The notes under the pieces: generated by a model | Database searches by the model: none | Seen by the model: the letters and a program-made list of their open reading frames with translations, nothing else | Told to the model about the DNA's origin: nothing | Shown here: positions 25,059-34,144 of the stretch, in pieces | How positions within the stretch are numbered: position 1 is the first letter of the stretch | Layout: each line of letters starts with the position of its first letter | Translations under genes and position numbers: made by a program | Source: Nitrospira lenta | Lineage (GTDB): Bacteria > Nitrospirota > Nitrospiria > Nitrospirales > Nitrospiraceae | Assembly: GCF_900403705.1 (NCBI RefSeq) | Contig: NZ_OUNR01000016.1 | Coordinates: 1 to 64,000 of the forward strand | Direction of reading: 5' to 3' | Length of the DNA stretch: 64,000 nt

Positions 25059-25877
25059 CTAGCCTTCTTTCCAATAGATCGTCGGGGCGACCGTCTTGAA
25101 GGAATGCTTGACCCATTGCAGACTTTCGGAATGGCCGATGAACAAATGGCCTCCGGGCTTGAGGCATTTGTAAAACTTGCCGATCAGCCGTTCCTGGGTC
25201 GGCCGATCGAAGTAGATCATGACATTCCGACAGAAAATGAGGTCCAACGGTTGCTTGATGGGGAAGCGGTCATCCATCAGATTCATGCGGCGGAATTTGA
25301 TGATGTCGGAGAGATGCGGCTTCACCTTGACAAGGCCGCGTTTCTCGCCGCGGCCTTTTAAGAAATGGCGCCGCGCAATGTCGGGCGGCACGGTTTTGAT
25401 GCGCTCTTCGCCGTAGAGTCCGGCGGCGGCATGGGCGAGCACGCGGGTGGAGATATCCGAGGCGAGGACTTGGAAATTCCACTGTTCTGGATGCGGCACG
25501 CTTTCATGGAGCGTGATGGCGATGGTGTAGGGTTCTTCGCCGGTCGAGCAGGCGGAAGACCAGATCCGAATGCACTTCTCCTTGGCGAGTCCCGGCAGAA
25601 TCCGGTCGCGGAGAAAATCGAAGTGTTTGGGTTCCCGAAAAAAGTCAGTCTTATTCGTCGAGAGCAGATCCAGCATGCGCGTGAACTCGACGCCGCTGTC
25701 ATCGCCGGTGACGAACTCGTAATAGGCATCGAAGCTATCCAACTGCAGTTCCCGCAGGCGTTTTGAGAGGCGCGACACGACCAGGGATTGTTTGTTGTCT
25801 CCGAGCGAAATGCCGCTTTCGTCGTAGAGCAGCGTACGGATGTGATCGTATTCTTTGACGGTGATGGGGTACTCCAT
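25059..25877 (-). CDS. cheR: Chemotaxis methyltransferase CheR (cluster 1, pentapeptide-type)
   Basis: The 272-residue SAM-dependent methyltransferase has the CheR N-terminal helical domain, SAM site IWSSACSTGEEPYT, and IFCRNVMIYFD. Its beta-subdomain loop RHFLKGRGEKRGLVKV has the same length as the E. coli pentapeptide-binding loop. It is three residues longer than the loop of the second CheR in this window. It therefore probably docks on a C-terminal receptor pentapeptide such as the DFEEF of the receptor encoded upstream. Confidence 0.95.
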   Translation of the reverse strand: MEYPITVKEYDHIRTLLYDESGISLGDNKQSLVVSRLSKRLRELQLDSFDAYYEFVTGDDSGVEFTRMLDLLSTNKTDFFREPKHFDFLRDRILPGLAKEKCIRIWSSACSTGEEPYTIAITLHESVPHPEQWNFQVLASDISTRVLAHAAAGLYGEERIKTVPPDIARRHFLKGRGEKRGLVKVKPHLSDIIKFRRMNLMDDRFPIKQPLDLIFCRNVMIYFDRPTQERLIGKFYKCLKPGGHLFIGHSESLQWVKHSFKTVAPTIYWKEG

Positions 25878-25881
25878 GGTC

Positions 25882-26343
25882 TTATTCCTTGTACCAGACG
25901 AATATCATCATATAGACGAGATAGGCGGTGCCTATCGTGCCGGAGAATGTCCAGAGCAGGAGATGCCCGAGTCTCCGATGCGTCGTCATGCCGGCCGCCA
26001 TGGCGCCGACACTGCCATAGCGCAGACGATGCAGGCCCATGTAGAGGTTGTACCCTCCGAGTCCGATCGTGCTGACAGCAAAGAGCATGTGGGTGGCGAA
26101 GACAGGCAGATAGAGGGTCCAGTATTGCTCGCTTGTGCCGCCGAAATGCTCCCTGCCGAACATGATTTGTTTGAGTACGTAAGCGACAAGCCAAATCCCA
26201 ACGACCGTGCAGGCAATAATCATCCGGCGCGAGTGGTGCGGGACATCATGACTCTTGGCCGAACGCACCCCTGCCAGGGCGACGAAATAGGCTCCGGTGA
26301 TGCTGGTTAAGACCGCATACCAAAGGAAGGATTTTAGATCCAT
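25882..26343 (-). CDS. DUF420 family membrane protein
   Basis: With the start at 26343 (GGAAAGG upstream) the 153-residue protein has four transmembrane segments. The DUF420 histidine pattern is present: HHSRRMI, THMLFA and HRRLGH, with a C-terminal W..tgtiGTAYLVYMMIF. Family members often lie near haem-copper oxidase or cytochrome genes; function is unproven. Here it sits 177 bp after a globin chemoreceptor and 4 bp before cheR, within a chemotaxis operon, which is unusual. Confidence 0.8.
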   Translation of the reverse strand: MDLKSFLWYAVLTSITGAYFVALAGVRSAKSHDVPHHSRRMIIACTVVGIWLVAYVLKQIMFGREHFGGTSEQYWTLYLPVFATHMLFAVSTIGLGGYNLYMGLHRLRYGSVGAMAAGMTTHRRLGHLLLWTFSGTIGTAYLVYMMIFVWYKE

Positions 26344-26475
26344 GATATCCTTTCCAGTCATTGGTGGCGCCTGTACAGCCACGCCTCCGTATCGGTCCGT
26401 TCGTGTGGAATCTTTACTCGTGGATCGTGGAAAGACCGAATTGATCGTGTGTGGGAGGCCCGTCGAAGCGAACGG

Positions 26476-26507
26476 CGCGGGGCAGGCAGAATCTGCCTAC
26501 CCCACGC
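26476..26507 (-). terminator. Hairpin downstream of the globin chemoreceptor gene
   Basis: GCGCGGGGCAGGCA and TGCCTACCCCACGC can pair around a GAATC loop, with one mismatch inside the stem and one at its base. It lies 13 bp after the stop codon of the minus-strand gene ending at 26520 and before the DUF420 gene. No U-run follows on the minus strand, so it may be an attenuator or mRNA stabiliser rather than a full terminator. Confidence 0.4.
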
Positions 26508-26519
26508 GAGGGCTAGAAT

Positions 26520-29357
26520 CTAAAACTCTTCAAAATCGTCGTCTTTCCGGCGGCGATCATGGCCGTTGCCCGCTCCGACGCCGACCGGTGCCTTGGCCTC
26601 AGCGGGTTTCGAGGTAAAGGCCGGTTTCTTCAGTCCTGCTTTCGCGCCGTTGCCGGCGCTCATGGGCTTGGGAGCCGGCTTCGTGGCTGCGACGTACTCA
26701 CGCCGCGGAGCGGAATGATTGTCTTCGGCCGATGTTTTGAAGACTTCGACTTGCGACATCAGTTCCTTGGCCTGGTCCTTCATGGACTGACTGGCCGAGG
26801 TGGTCTCTTCCACCAGCGCGGCGTTCTGCTGCGTGGTTTCGTCCATCTGCATGATGGCCTTATTCACCTGGTCGATGCCGCTGGCCTGCTCCTGCGATGC
26901 AGCCGTAATCTCGGCGATGATGTCCGTGACGCGCTTGACGGAGCTGACAATCTCTTCCAGCGTTTTGCCGGATTGATTGACCAACTCGCTGCCGTCGGAG
27001 ACGCGCTGGATGGACTCGTTGATGAGTCCCTTGATTTCTTTGGCCGCTGTAGCGGAGCGTTGGGCCAAGTTGCGGACCTCGGCGGCCACGACCGCGAACC
27101 CACGGCCGTGCTCCCCTGCCCGGGCCGCTTCGACCGCGGCATTCAAGGCCAGGAGGTTGGTCTGGAACGCGATCTCGTCGATCACCGTAATGATGTCAGC
27201 AATCTTCTTGCTGCTCTTGTTGATTTCGCCCATCGCTTCGACCGCCCGCACCGTGACCGATCCGCCCTTGTCCGCGATATCGCGCGCGGTGATCGCCAGC
27301 TGGTTGGCCTGCTTTGCGTTGTCGGCGTTCTGCTTCACCGTGGACGTCATTTCTTCCATCGAGGCGCTGGTCTCTTCGAGCGACGAGGCCTGTTCGCTGG
27401 TGCGCTGCGAGAGATCTTCGTTGCCTTTGGTGATCTGCTCGGCGCCGGCCGTGACACTTTCTGCGGCTTCGCGGACGGTGGTCAGTGCCGTGCCCAACGT
27501 CTGGATGGCCCCGTTCAAGCTGGACTTCATCTGATCGAACTCACCCTCGTAGGACCCGGTCATTTGCTTGGTGAGGTCGTTGGCTGCCATCGCCGTCAGA
27601 ACCATTTGGGCTTCGTGCAATGGCGAGACCACCGCATCCAGCATCTTATTGATACCCAAGGCGAGGGATTTGAAGAAACCCTCGAACTCTTCGGCTTTCA
27701 TCCGTTGGGAGAGTTCTCCCGCAGCCGCCGCGCCGATCAGCTTGTCGATTTCGTCTTGCGCCTTCTTTTGCGCAGTGATGTCCGCCCATTCGAGCGTGTT
27801 GCCGAGATATTCTCCTGAATCGGACACGATGGCGCTGACGGTCAGGGAAAGCGTCAACGGCCCCAGCTTGATGTCCGCCCGGTGGGGAAGATTCTTCGGG
27901 TCGCCCAAGAGCCGGCGCTGCATATCGGGGACTTTATGGAAGCTGTCGATGCAGGTGCCGACAATTTTTGCGGTGTCGAACGCCGGCAGCACCTTGCGAA
28001 TTTCACTTTCCAAGGCCTTCAGCTTGTTCAGAGCCGCTTTGTTGATGTAGGTGATCGTCAGGTTGCGGTCACACATCAGCACGTTGCTGGTGGAGTTATC
28101 GAGTGAGTTCTTCAGCGTCGCCATGTCTCGCTCGGCTTTCCGCTTGGCGGTGACATCGGACCATTCGAGAGAGTTGCCGAGATATTCGCCATTCTCGGAG
28201 ATGATCGCGCCTACATTGAGTTCGAGAAGCAGCGGGCCGAGCTGGATATCCGCCTTGTGAGGCAAGTTGTTCGGATTGTCGAGCAGGCGGCGCTGCATCT
28301 CCGGGGCCTTGTGGAAGCTATCGATGCAGGTGCCGACGATGGTATCGGTATTGAAGGCCGGCATCACCTTGCGAATCTCGTGCTCGAGCGCCTTTAATTT
28401 ATCGTACGCCGCTTTGTTGATGTAGGTGACCCGCAGATTCCGATCGCACATCAACACGTTGCTGATGGAATTGTCCATGGCGGACTTCACCAGGGCTTTT
28501 TTCTTTTCTTCCGTAACATCCAAGGCAAACGTGACGACTTTGGAGAGCTTGCCTTTCGCGTCCATAATGGGATTGTAGGACGCCTGGATCCAGAGTTCCT
28601 TCCCGCCTTTGCCGAGGCGTTTATAGACGCCGGCATCCAATTCGCCGCGGTTCAATTTGGCCCAGAAGGCTTGGTACTCAGGGCCGGCGGCATAGGCCGG
28701 ATCGATGAACATCCGGTGGTGCTTGCCTGTAAGCTCATCGAGGCTATAGCCGAAACAGTTGAGGAAATTGTCGTTCGCCGTGATGATCGTCCCATCGAGA
28801 TTGAACTCGACGACGGCCTGAGAGCGGTTGATCGCGTCTACTCGCGCAGCAAGATCCTTAGCGTCAAGCTTACCGGGTTTGGTGGTGGGTGCTTTCTTGC
28901 TCGTGGCCATCTTCATTCCTCCTTGTTGGATTGACGCCGGACGCGGTTCAGCTTCGCGAGCGCCTTCAAGCATGATGTGTGCGATTGTATTCAGGGCATC
29001 GGTCCAAGCCTGTTTGACATCGTGCGTCCAGGCCGGCCCGGCCAGTTCTCCCATGACTCCCAGCAGCGTTTCCGCCACCGCGCCGTAGTGAGCCGGCTGC
29101 GTGCCGTAGGCGACATGCCGGGCGCCGAGTTGCTTGAGCGCGGGCGTCAGCGTCTCCGGCTTGCGGAGGTTCTGCATGACCAGCACGAGCGAGCCGAGCA
29201 GTTTCTTTTTTTGCTCGGACATCGGCGTGCGAGCGAACATCGGCTTGACGGCCGGGTATTTGTCGAACAACCGCTCATAGAAGCGGCTGACCAGCGCTTC
29301 AGCCTGGGGTTTCAATAATGCAAAGCTGGATTCCAGTAACCCGACGTTCAAGCCCAT
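26520..29357 (-). CDS. Soluble globin-PAS-PAS-PAS chemoreceptor
   Basis: The 945-residue protein has no transmembrane segment. Residues 1-135 are a flavohaemoglobin-like globin domain with proximal His81 ([22 protein letters not shown]), Tyr27 at the B10 position (SRFYERLF) and Gln49 at E7. A PAS domain follows (about 175-285), then two near-duplicate PAS-like modules (about 288-405 and 413-530), a HAMP-like linker and an MCP signalling domain with the tip [26 protein letters not shown]. The C-terminus ends DDDFEEF, matching the aromatic-x-x-aromatic receptor pentapeptide. It is likely a gas or redox sensor feeding the adjacent CheA/CheW. A strong internal ribosome site precedes Met150. Confidence 0.9.
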   Translation of the reverse strand: MGLNVGLLESSFALLKPQAEALVSRFYERLFDKYPAVKPMFARTPMSEQKKKLLGSLVLVMQNLRKPETLTPALKQLGARHVAYGTQPAHYGAVAETLLGVMGELAGPAWTHDVKQAWTDALNTIAHIMLEGAREAEPRPASIQQGGMKMATSKKAPTTKPGKLDAKDLAARVDAINRSQAVVEFNLDGTIITANDNFLNCFGYSLDELTGKHHRMFIDPAYAAGPEYQAFWAKLNRGELDAGVYKRLGKGGKELWIQASYNPIMDAKGKLSKVVTFALDVTEEKKKALVKSAMDNSISNVLMCDRNLRVTYINKAAYDKLKALEHEIRKVMPAFNTDTIVGTCIDSFHKAPEMQRRLLDNPNNLPHKADIQLGPLLLELNVGAIISENGEYLGNSLEWSDVTAKRKAERDMATLKNSLDNSTSNVLMCDRNLTITYINKAALNKLKALESEIRKVLPAFDTAKIVGTCIDSFHKVPDMQRRLLGDPKNLPHRADIKLGPLTLSLTVSAIVSDSGEYLGNTLEWADITAQKKAQDEIDKLIGAAAAGELSQRMKAEEFEGFFKSLALGINKMLDAVVSPLHEAQMVLTAMAANDLTKQMTGSYEGEFDQMKSSLNGAIQTLGTALTTVREAAESVTAGAEQITKGNEDLSQRTSEQASSLEETSASMEEMTSTVKQNADNAKQANQLAITARDIADKGGSVTVRAVEAMGEINKSSKKIADIITVIDEIAFQTNLLALNAAVEAARAGEHGRGFAVVAAEVRNLAQRSATAAKEIKGLINESIQRVSDGSELVNQSGKTLEEIVSSVKRVTDIIAEITAASQEQASGIDQVNKAIMQMDETTQQNAALVEETTSASQSMKDQAKELMSQVEVFKTSAEDNHSAPRREYVAATKPAPKPMSAGNGAKAGLKKPAFTSKPAEAKAPVGVGAGNGHDRRRKDDDFEEF
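28908..28924 (-). promoter_or_regulatory. Internal ribosome binding site and start within the globin chemoreceptor gene
   Basis: Read on the minus strand, AAGGAGGA (28924-28917) is followed by ATGAAG and then ATG (28910-28908), Met150 of the long frame. Spacing of GGAGG to Met150 is 7 bases, ideal for Shine-Dalgarno initiation. It falls between the globin and the first PAS domain. It could allow a globin-less PAS-MCP isoform, or be the relic of a former separate gene. Confidence 0.55.
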
Positions 29358-29379
29358 GATGTGTAATCCTCCTTTTGTC

Positions 29380-29895
29380 CTAAGCCGCTACCGCGGCGGT
29401 CGTGTCTTGTAAGTCGTCATCCGAGAGCAGGCGATCCATGTCCAGGAGCGCAATGAGTTTGTCGCCGGACTTGCCGATGCCGTTCAGAAAGCTCACATCG
29501 ACCTTGGCCCCGAATTGAGGGGCCGGCTGAATGTCTTTCTTGTCGATGTTCAGCACGTCGGATACGGCATCGACCACCAGGCCCATGATTTTTTCCCGCA
29601 CGACCACAACCACGATGACCGTAAACATGGTGTAGTCGATCGTCTGCATGCCAAATTTCGTGCGCAGTTCTACGATCGGTACAATCGTACCGCGCAGATT
29701 CAACACGCCTTTGATATGCGCCGGTGTGTTCGGAATCTTGGTGACGGCGGTGTAGCCTTTGATTTCCTGAACCCGGAGAATATCGACTCCGTACAGCTCC
29801 TCGCCGAGCTGGAAGGTGAGGAACTGGCTGCCATCCGTCGTCAGCCCGATTTGCTGGTTGATTTCTTTTGCCGCCGTTTCAAGCGCTGCTGCCAT
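29380..29895 (-). CDS. cheW: Chemotaxis adaptor CheW (cluster 1)
   Basis: The 171-residue CheW has the conserved core [40 protein letters not shown] and the C-terminal [17 protein letters not shown] precedes the ATG. It bridges the adjacent chemoreceptor and CheA. It lies between those genes, 22 bp from the receptor start. Confidence 0.96.
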   Translation of the reverse strand: MAAALETAAKEINQQIGLTTDGSQFLTFQLGEELYGVDILRVQEIKGYTAVTKIPNTPAHIKGVLNLRGTIVPIVELRTKFGMQTIDYTMFTVIVVVVVREKIMGLVVDAVSDVLNIDKKDIQPAPQFGAKVDVSFLNGIGKSGDKLIALLDMDRLLSDDDLQDTTAAVAA

Positions 29896-29985
29896 GGCAT
29901 CCTCCCCATTATTAAATAACGCGAGACCCGGAATACGTGACGTTCGCGCAGAGTCTCTGAGACGTCGGCGTGGTGCGGCGCGGCC

Positions 29986-32151
29986 TTATGCCGCCACCGG
30001 CACGTCGCGACGGGCAATGTCGAGCAACCCGCGCACGTCAAGAATGAATCCCACCGTGCCGTCGCCGAGAATCGTGGCTCCGGCGATTCCTTCCACTTTC
30101 CGGAAGTTCTGCTCCATACTCTTGATGACGACCTGTTGTTGCCCCAGAATTTCGTCCACCATGACGGCGACTCGTTCGCCTTCCGTCTCAAGAATTAAAA
30201 GAATGGCTTTTGTAGGGTCCGTAATTTCCGGCTGTAAGGCGAAGACTTCATACAGCCGCATCACCGGGAGATAGGACCCGTGCACGTTGACCAGTTCTCC
30301 CTTGCCTACGACCGTTTTGAGACAGTCCGCTTTGGGCTGGATCGATTGGAGAATCGACAGCAGCGGGACGATGTAGGTGTCCGAGCCCACTCGCACCGTC
30401 ATCCCTTCAATGATCGCCAGCGTCAGCGGCAGCTTGAGGGTAAACGTCGTGCCCTTACCCGTGACGGTCTTGATGCTCACCGTACCGCCGAGCCCTTCAA
30501 TATTGCGTTTCACCACATCCATGCCAACGCCGCGGCCGGAAACATCCGTGACTTTTTCAGCGGTGGAGAATCCGGGCCGGAAAATCAGGCCCCAGATCTG
30601 ATCGTCTGAGAGTTTGTCGGTTTCGGCGATCAAGCCCTGTTTCAGGGCTTTGGCGAGGATCCGGTCGCGATTTAATCCCCGGCCATCGTCCACCACGGTG
30701 ATGCAAATGCTGCCTCCCTCATGGAAAGCGCCGAGATGAATGGTCCCTTGTTCGGGCTTGCCGGCCGCCAGGCGCTCATCCGGCGGCTCCAAGCCGTGGT
30801 CCGCGGAGTTCCGCACCAGGTGCGTGAGCGGATCGCCGATGGATTCGATGACGGTTTTATCGAGCTCTGTTTCCTCCCCTGAGAGCAACAGTTGAATCTT
30901 CTTGCCGGCTTTTCCGGAAAGGTCGCGTACGAGCCTGGGAAAGCGGCTGAACGCGTTGCCGATCGGGAGCATGCGGATGCCCATCACGCGTTCTTGGATT
31001 TCGCGGGTGTTGCGTTCCAGCTGAGCGATGCGTTCGAGCAACACCGCTATCTGGCCCATCTCAAACCGTGAACCCAAATCGCTCAACATCGACTGTGTAA
31101 TCACGAGTTCGCCGACCAGGTTGATCAGTTTGTCGATCTTCGCGGTATCCACGCGGATTGAGGCCGCATCGGCGGCTTTCTTCGGCGCGGCGCCCTCCTG
31201 CTGTTTTTGGAGCGCGTGCGAGATTTGCTGCGGAGTGGCGGCATGTTGCTCGATCAGGATTTCCCCGACACGCTTCTGTTGCGCCAGCGCCTTGTCCAAC
31301 GTCTCTCGAGACACCACGCCGGTTTCAACGAGAATTTCTCCCAGCGGCTTGGGCTCTCCCTGCTCGGCAGGTGAGGTGGCAGATGGCGTGGCCGGGGACT
31401 GTCCGGATGGTTCGGCCTGCGCTTTGATGGTTTCAATTGTGAGTACGCTGTCGTCCCGGACGAAATCAAAGACAGCTTCAATGACGGAGGGCTGTTTGAC
31501 TGTGCGCAACTCGCAGGTCCAGGAGAGGTAGCAGACTTCCGGATCGAGCGCTGAAAAGGTCGGCACGTGTCCAACGTCAAGCGAGCGAGATTCGACGGTG
31601 CCCAGCTCTTCAAGTTCGGCGATGATTCGCAAGGGATCAAGGCCTCGTTGAAAGAGCCACCCCGGCGGAGTCCAGGCAATGCGATACCGTTGCTGCGAGG
31701 GATCCGTCGATGCACCTGAGCCGGCGGCGGCGCCGGGCGCGCTTTGTTTGGGCGCTTTCGACGATTCTCCGGCGGCGGCGGCCAGTTCGCCTTCGAGTTG
31801 AGTGATCGTCGCCTGATCGGGAGCGGCTTCTCCGTGGGCTGCGTCGATCAATAACTTGAGGCAGTCGGTGGAGCGGAGCAGGACGTCCGCAATGGCCGGC
31901 GTGACAGAGAGATGCCCGTTGCGCAGTTGATCGAGGAGGGTTTCCATCTTATGCGTGAATTGCCCGACAGCGGTGAACCCGAACATGCCGCTGTTCCCTT
32001 TGATGGAATGGGCCGCGCGAAAGATGCGGTTCAGCAGGTCCAGATCTTGGGGATGCTGTTCAAGCTGAAGCAGGCCGTCTTCGATCGTGGAGAGGTGCTC
32101 GGCCGATTCCTCGAAGAAGGATTCTTGAAACTGTGAAAGATCAGTGCTCAT
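29986..32151 (-). CDS. cheA: Chemotaxis histidine kinase CheA (cluster 1) with MshEN-like repeats
   Basis: The 721-residue kinase has an Hpt domain with phospho-accepting His48 (RAAHSIKGNSG) and a P2-like domain (about 155-245). Dimerisation helices (ASIRVDTAKIDKLINLVGELV), the ATPase domain (THLVRNSADHGLEPP, DDGRGLNRD) and a CheW-like domain follow. Between P2 and the dimerisation helices, residues 269-317 hold two 24-residue repeats starting PLGEILVETG and RVGEILIEQH. These have the LGxxL...L..AL..Q pattern of the c-di-GMP-binding MshEN domain. This insertion is shared with the second CheA. Confidence 0.95.
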   Translation of the reverse strand: MSTDLSQFQESFFEESAEHLSTIEDGLLQLEQHPQDLDLLNRIFRAAHSIKGNSGMFGFTAVGQFTHKMETLLDQLRNGHLSVTPAIADVLLRSTDCLKLLIDAAHGEAAPDQATITQLEGELAAAAGESSKAPKQSAPGAAAGSGASTDPSQQRYRIAWTPPGWLFQRGLDPLRIIAELEELGTVESRSLDVGHVPTFSALDPEVCYLSWTCELRTVKQPSVIEAVFDFVRDDSVLTIETIKAQAEPSGQSPATPSATSPAEQGEPKPLGEILVETGVVSRETLDKALAQQKRVGEILIEQHAATPQQISHALQKQQEGAAPKKAADAASIRVDTAKIDKLINLVGELVITQSMLSDLGSRFEMGQIAVLLERIAQLERNTREIQERVMGIRMLPIGNAFSRFPRLVRDLSGKAGKKIQLLLSGEETELDKTVIESIGDPLTHLVRNSADHGLEPPDERLAAGKPEQGTIHLGAFHEGGSICITVVDDGRGLNRDRILAKALKQGLIAETDKLSDDQIWGLIFRPGFSTAEKVTDVSGRGVGMDVVKRNIEGLGGTVSIKTVTGKGTTFTLKLPLTLAIIEGMTVRVGSDTYIVPLLSILQSIQPKADCLKTVVGKGELVNVHGSYLPVMRLYEVFALQPEITDPTKAILLILETEGERVAVMVDEILGQQQVVIKSMEQNFRKVEGIAGATILGDGTVGFILDVRGLLDIARRDVPVAA

Positions 32152-32229
32152 AAATAGCTTTCCGCCTTCAGTCTTCAGCCAGCGGCCGGATCGGATGACC
32201 CGGTGTCGACGGCTGATCGCTGACGGCGT

Positions 32230-32601
32230 CTATGCGGGTAATACTTTCTGAATGACTTTCAACATCTGTTCGGGATTGAACGGTTTCACGATCCACCCGG
32301 TCGCGCCGGCCGCCTGCCCTGCCTTCTTCTTGTCGTCTGCCGATTCCGTGGTCAGCATGAGAATCGGTGTGAATTTGAAGGCCGCCATCTTGCGAATCTC
32401 CGTGATCAGGGTAATGCCGTCCATCTCCGGCATGTTGAGATCCGTGACGACCAGCGCCGGTTTCGCTCCCCCGTTGAGTTTGCCGACGGCTTCTTTGCCG
32501 TTCCCGGCCTCCACGACCTCGTAGCCGGCGCTGGTCAGGGTATAGGCGACCATCTGACGCATGGTCGAAGAATCATCGACTACTAATACTATCTTTCCCA
32601 T
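32230..32601 (-). CDS. cheY: Response regulator CheY (cluster 1)
   Basis: This 123-residue receiver-only protein has Asp9 and Asp10, phospho-acceptor Asp54 (VVTDLNMPEMDG), Thr84 and Lys106, all the residues needed for phosphorylation. It lies 78 bp upstream of cheA. It diverges from the second CheY at 43408, so the clusters likely have their own regulators. Confidence 0.93.
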   Translation of the reverse strand: MGKIVLVVDDSSTMRQMVAYTLTSAGYEVVEAGNGKEAVGKLNGGAKPALVVTDLNMPEMDGITLITEIRKMAAFKFTPILMLTTESADDKKKAGQAAGATGWIVKPFNPEQMLKVIQKVLPA

Positions 32602-32655
32602 CGCATCCTCCGGTTCTCGTGGTTCAATGTATGTCTTCCTTGTACTGGTGCTGTG

Positions 32656-33744
32656 TCAAAACAACACAATGTCTTCCGTCGGCGCTTGCGCATCCGCTGT
32701 CGGGCTGCTTTTGCCGGCGCTGGAATGGATGAGCCGCTCATCCTGCATGGTGTAACGGTTCTGCAAGTCTTGGATGAAGCGGCGCGTGCCGTCGAATGAG
32801 GCCGGCGCATGCCCGGTTTGGACGGCTGTCAGATCCTGCAACAGGAGATCCAAGGGCTCCATCACATGCTCAATCTGTTGGCGGACGCTGTCCTGAAATT
32901 GGAGGGACATGATGATGGATGCGATGTCCTGCCCGATACGTTCCGCATTCACTTTGGTTTCTCCGACATTCAACCGCAAGGCCTCGTTTTTGTCGGTCAG
33001 GGATTTGGTCATCCCGTCGAGCTTATCTTTGGAATTCAGCGTCTTCGTCAGATCGACGGAGGCCAGCGCCTGGATTTCGATCATCGCCTGCTGGCTTTGC
33101 GTCTGAACGTCGGCCACCATGGTTCTAATCCCAATGGCCGCCTGGCTCGAGCGGTTGGCGAGTTTCGTGACCTCATCGGCGACCACGGCGAATCCCCGGC
33201 CATGTTCTCCAGCGCGGGCGGCCTCGATCGCTGCATTCAGCGCCAGTAAGCGGGTTTGGTCGGCGATAAACGTAATCTCTCCCAACATGCCGCTGATCGA
33301 CTTCGTGCTGGCATCCATCTTGTCCATGGTGGTGGAGACGCTCATGGCGATGGTGGCGGAGTGCATGACGTCATTGACGAAGAGTCCGAACATCTCCGAC
33401 ATCTGCGCGACCAGATCCTCTTCACTCACATCGCCGTTGGTGAAGAGGGCGGCCGATTCGGAGGCCTGCTGTCTGGCTCTTCCGGCGATGTCTTGAAAGC
33501 GCTGGCCTAATTGCATGATGGCCTGCTCTGTTTGTGCGATCACGTTCCGGAGTTGGCCGGTGAGGATCGGCACTAACGGCGCCAGCGTGGCGCAGATGGC
33601 TGTTTCGGGAGCCTCCCGATCAGCCATCTCTATCGCCTTCGCGAGTGCGGCGGCGCTGGTGGCCTGCTTGGCGCGACAGACGAACCACGCTCCGGTAACA
33701 CCACAGGCCGTTCCTGCAAGAAACGTCGCTCCTTCAATCCACAT
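32656..33744 (-). CDS. MCP-like protein with CheZ-type motif
   Basis: The 362-residue protein has one N-terminal membrane segment ([17 protein letters not shown]) and no periplasmic sensor domain. Residues 161-196 are the MCP hairpin tip ([20 protein letters not shown]). The C-terminal third contains [15 protein letters not shown] (280-294), resembling the CheZ catalytic helix, and it ends EDIVLF, like the CheD tail. It may couple receptor signalling to CheY dephosphorylation, or be a cytoplasmic receptor without ligand domain. It overlaps the STAS gene by 11 bp. Confidence 0.8.
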   Translation of the reverse strand: MWIEGATFLAGTACGVTGAWFVCRAKQATSAAALAKAIEMADREAPETAICATLAPLVPILTGQLRNVIAQTEQAIMQLGQRFQDIAGRARQQASESAALFTNGDVSEEDLVAQMSEMFGLFVNDVMHSATIAMSVSTTMDKMDASTKSISGMLGEITFIADQTRLLALNAAIEAARAGEHGRGFAVVADEVTKLANRSSQAAIGIRTMVADVQTQSQQAMIEIQALASVDLTKTLNSKDKLDGMTKSLTDKNEALRLNVGETKVNAERIGQDIASIIMSLQFQDSVRQQIEHVMEPLDLLLQDLTAVQTGHAPASFDGTRRFIQDLQNRYTMQDERLIHSSAGKSSPTADAQAPTEDIVLF

Positions 33745-34012
33745 AGGTGACCTTGCATCCCTTCGGCGGCACCCAGCCTAAACAGGCCAACTGTCCGGCG
33801 ATACGTTTCGGCGTGTTGCGGAGTTCAATGGGGCCGGCTTCGCAGGCCGCGATGAGCGTTTGCAGGGCCGAGATGTCCAGCGTGCCGACTTGCGCGAGGT
33901 CGATGGCCACCCCGTGTCCCAGGTCGATGGCCGCCTGGAGCTGCCCTTTGAACTCGGCGATTTCAAAAATGGTGATATCTCCTGTCGGGGCGCACGGTGT
34001 TGGATCGGTCAC
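33734..34012 (-). CDS. STAS-domain protein at the head of the chemotaxis operon
   Basis: This 92-residue STAS-like protein starts at GTG with GGAGA upstream. The acceptor loop reads [13 protein letters not shown] rather than the usual D-S-S/A-G-x-L, so the serine is one place shifted. It is the first gene after the sigma-28 promoter at 34075. Its role may be to link the partner-switch module to the receptor it overlaps (inference). Confidence 0.7.
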   Translation of the reverse strand: MTDPTPCAPTGDITIFEIAEFKGQLQAAIDLGHGVAIDLAQVGTLDISALQTLIAACEAGPIELRNTPKRIAGQLACLGWVPPKGCKVTYVD

Positions 34013-34074
34013 GAGATCTCCATTCAGTAGCGTCTAAGGTAGAACACGAACCGCTAGGGCTATTGTGTTTGTCC

Positions 34075-34101
34075 CTATCGGCGTTTCTGAGTCGGTCTTT
34101 A
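34075..34101 (-). promoter_or_regulatory. Sigma-28 (FliA) promoter for STAS-MCP-cheY-cheA
   Basis: On the minus strand TAAAGACC (-35) is followed after exactly 11 bases by GCCGATAG (-10), against consensus TAAAGTTT-N11-GCCGATAA. It starts about 63 bp upstream of the STAS GTG. It places the cluster-1 chemotaxis genes in the late flagellar class. Confidence 0.75.
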
Positions 34102-34144
34102 GCCTTGTCGGAAAGATTGTTAGACTATTATTAGGTATGAGACG

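Noticed and set aside
26559-27818. 419-residue plus-strand open frame opposite the globin receptor gene
   Set aside because: It mirrors the repetitive MCP helix coding and has no domain or ribosome site.
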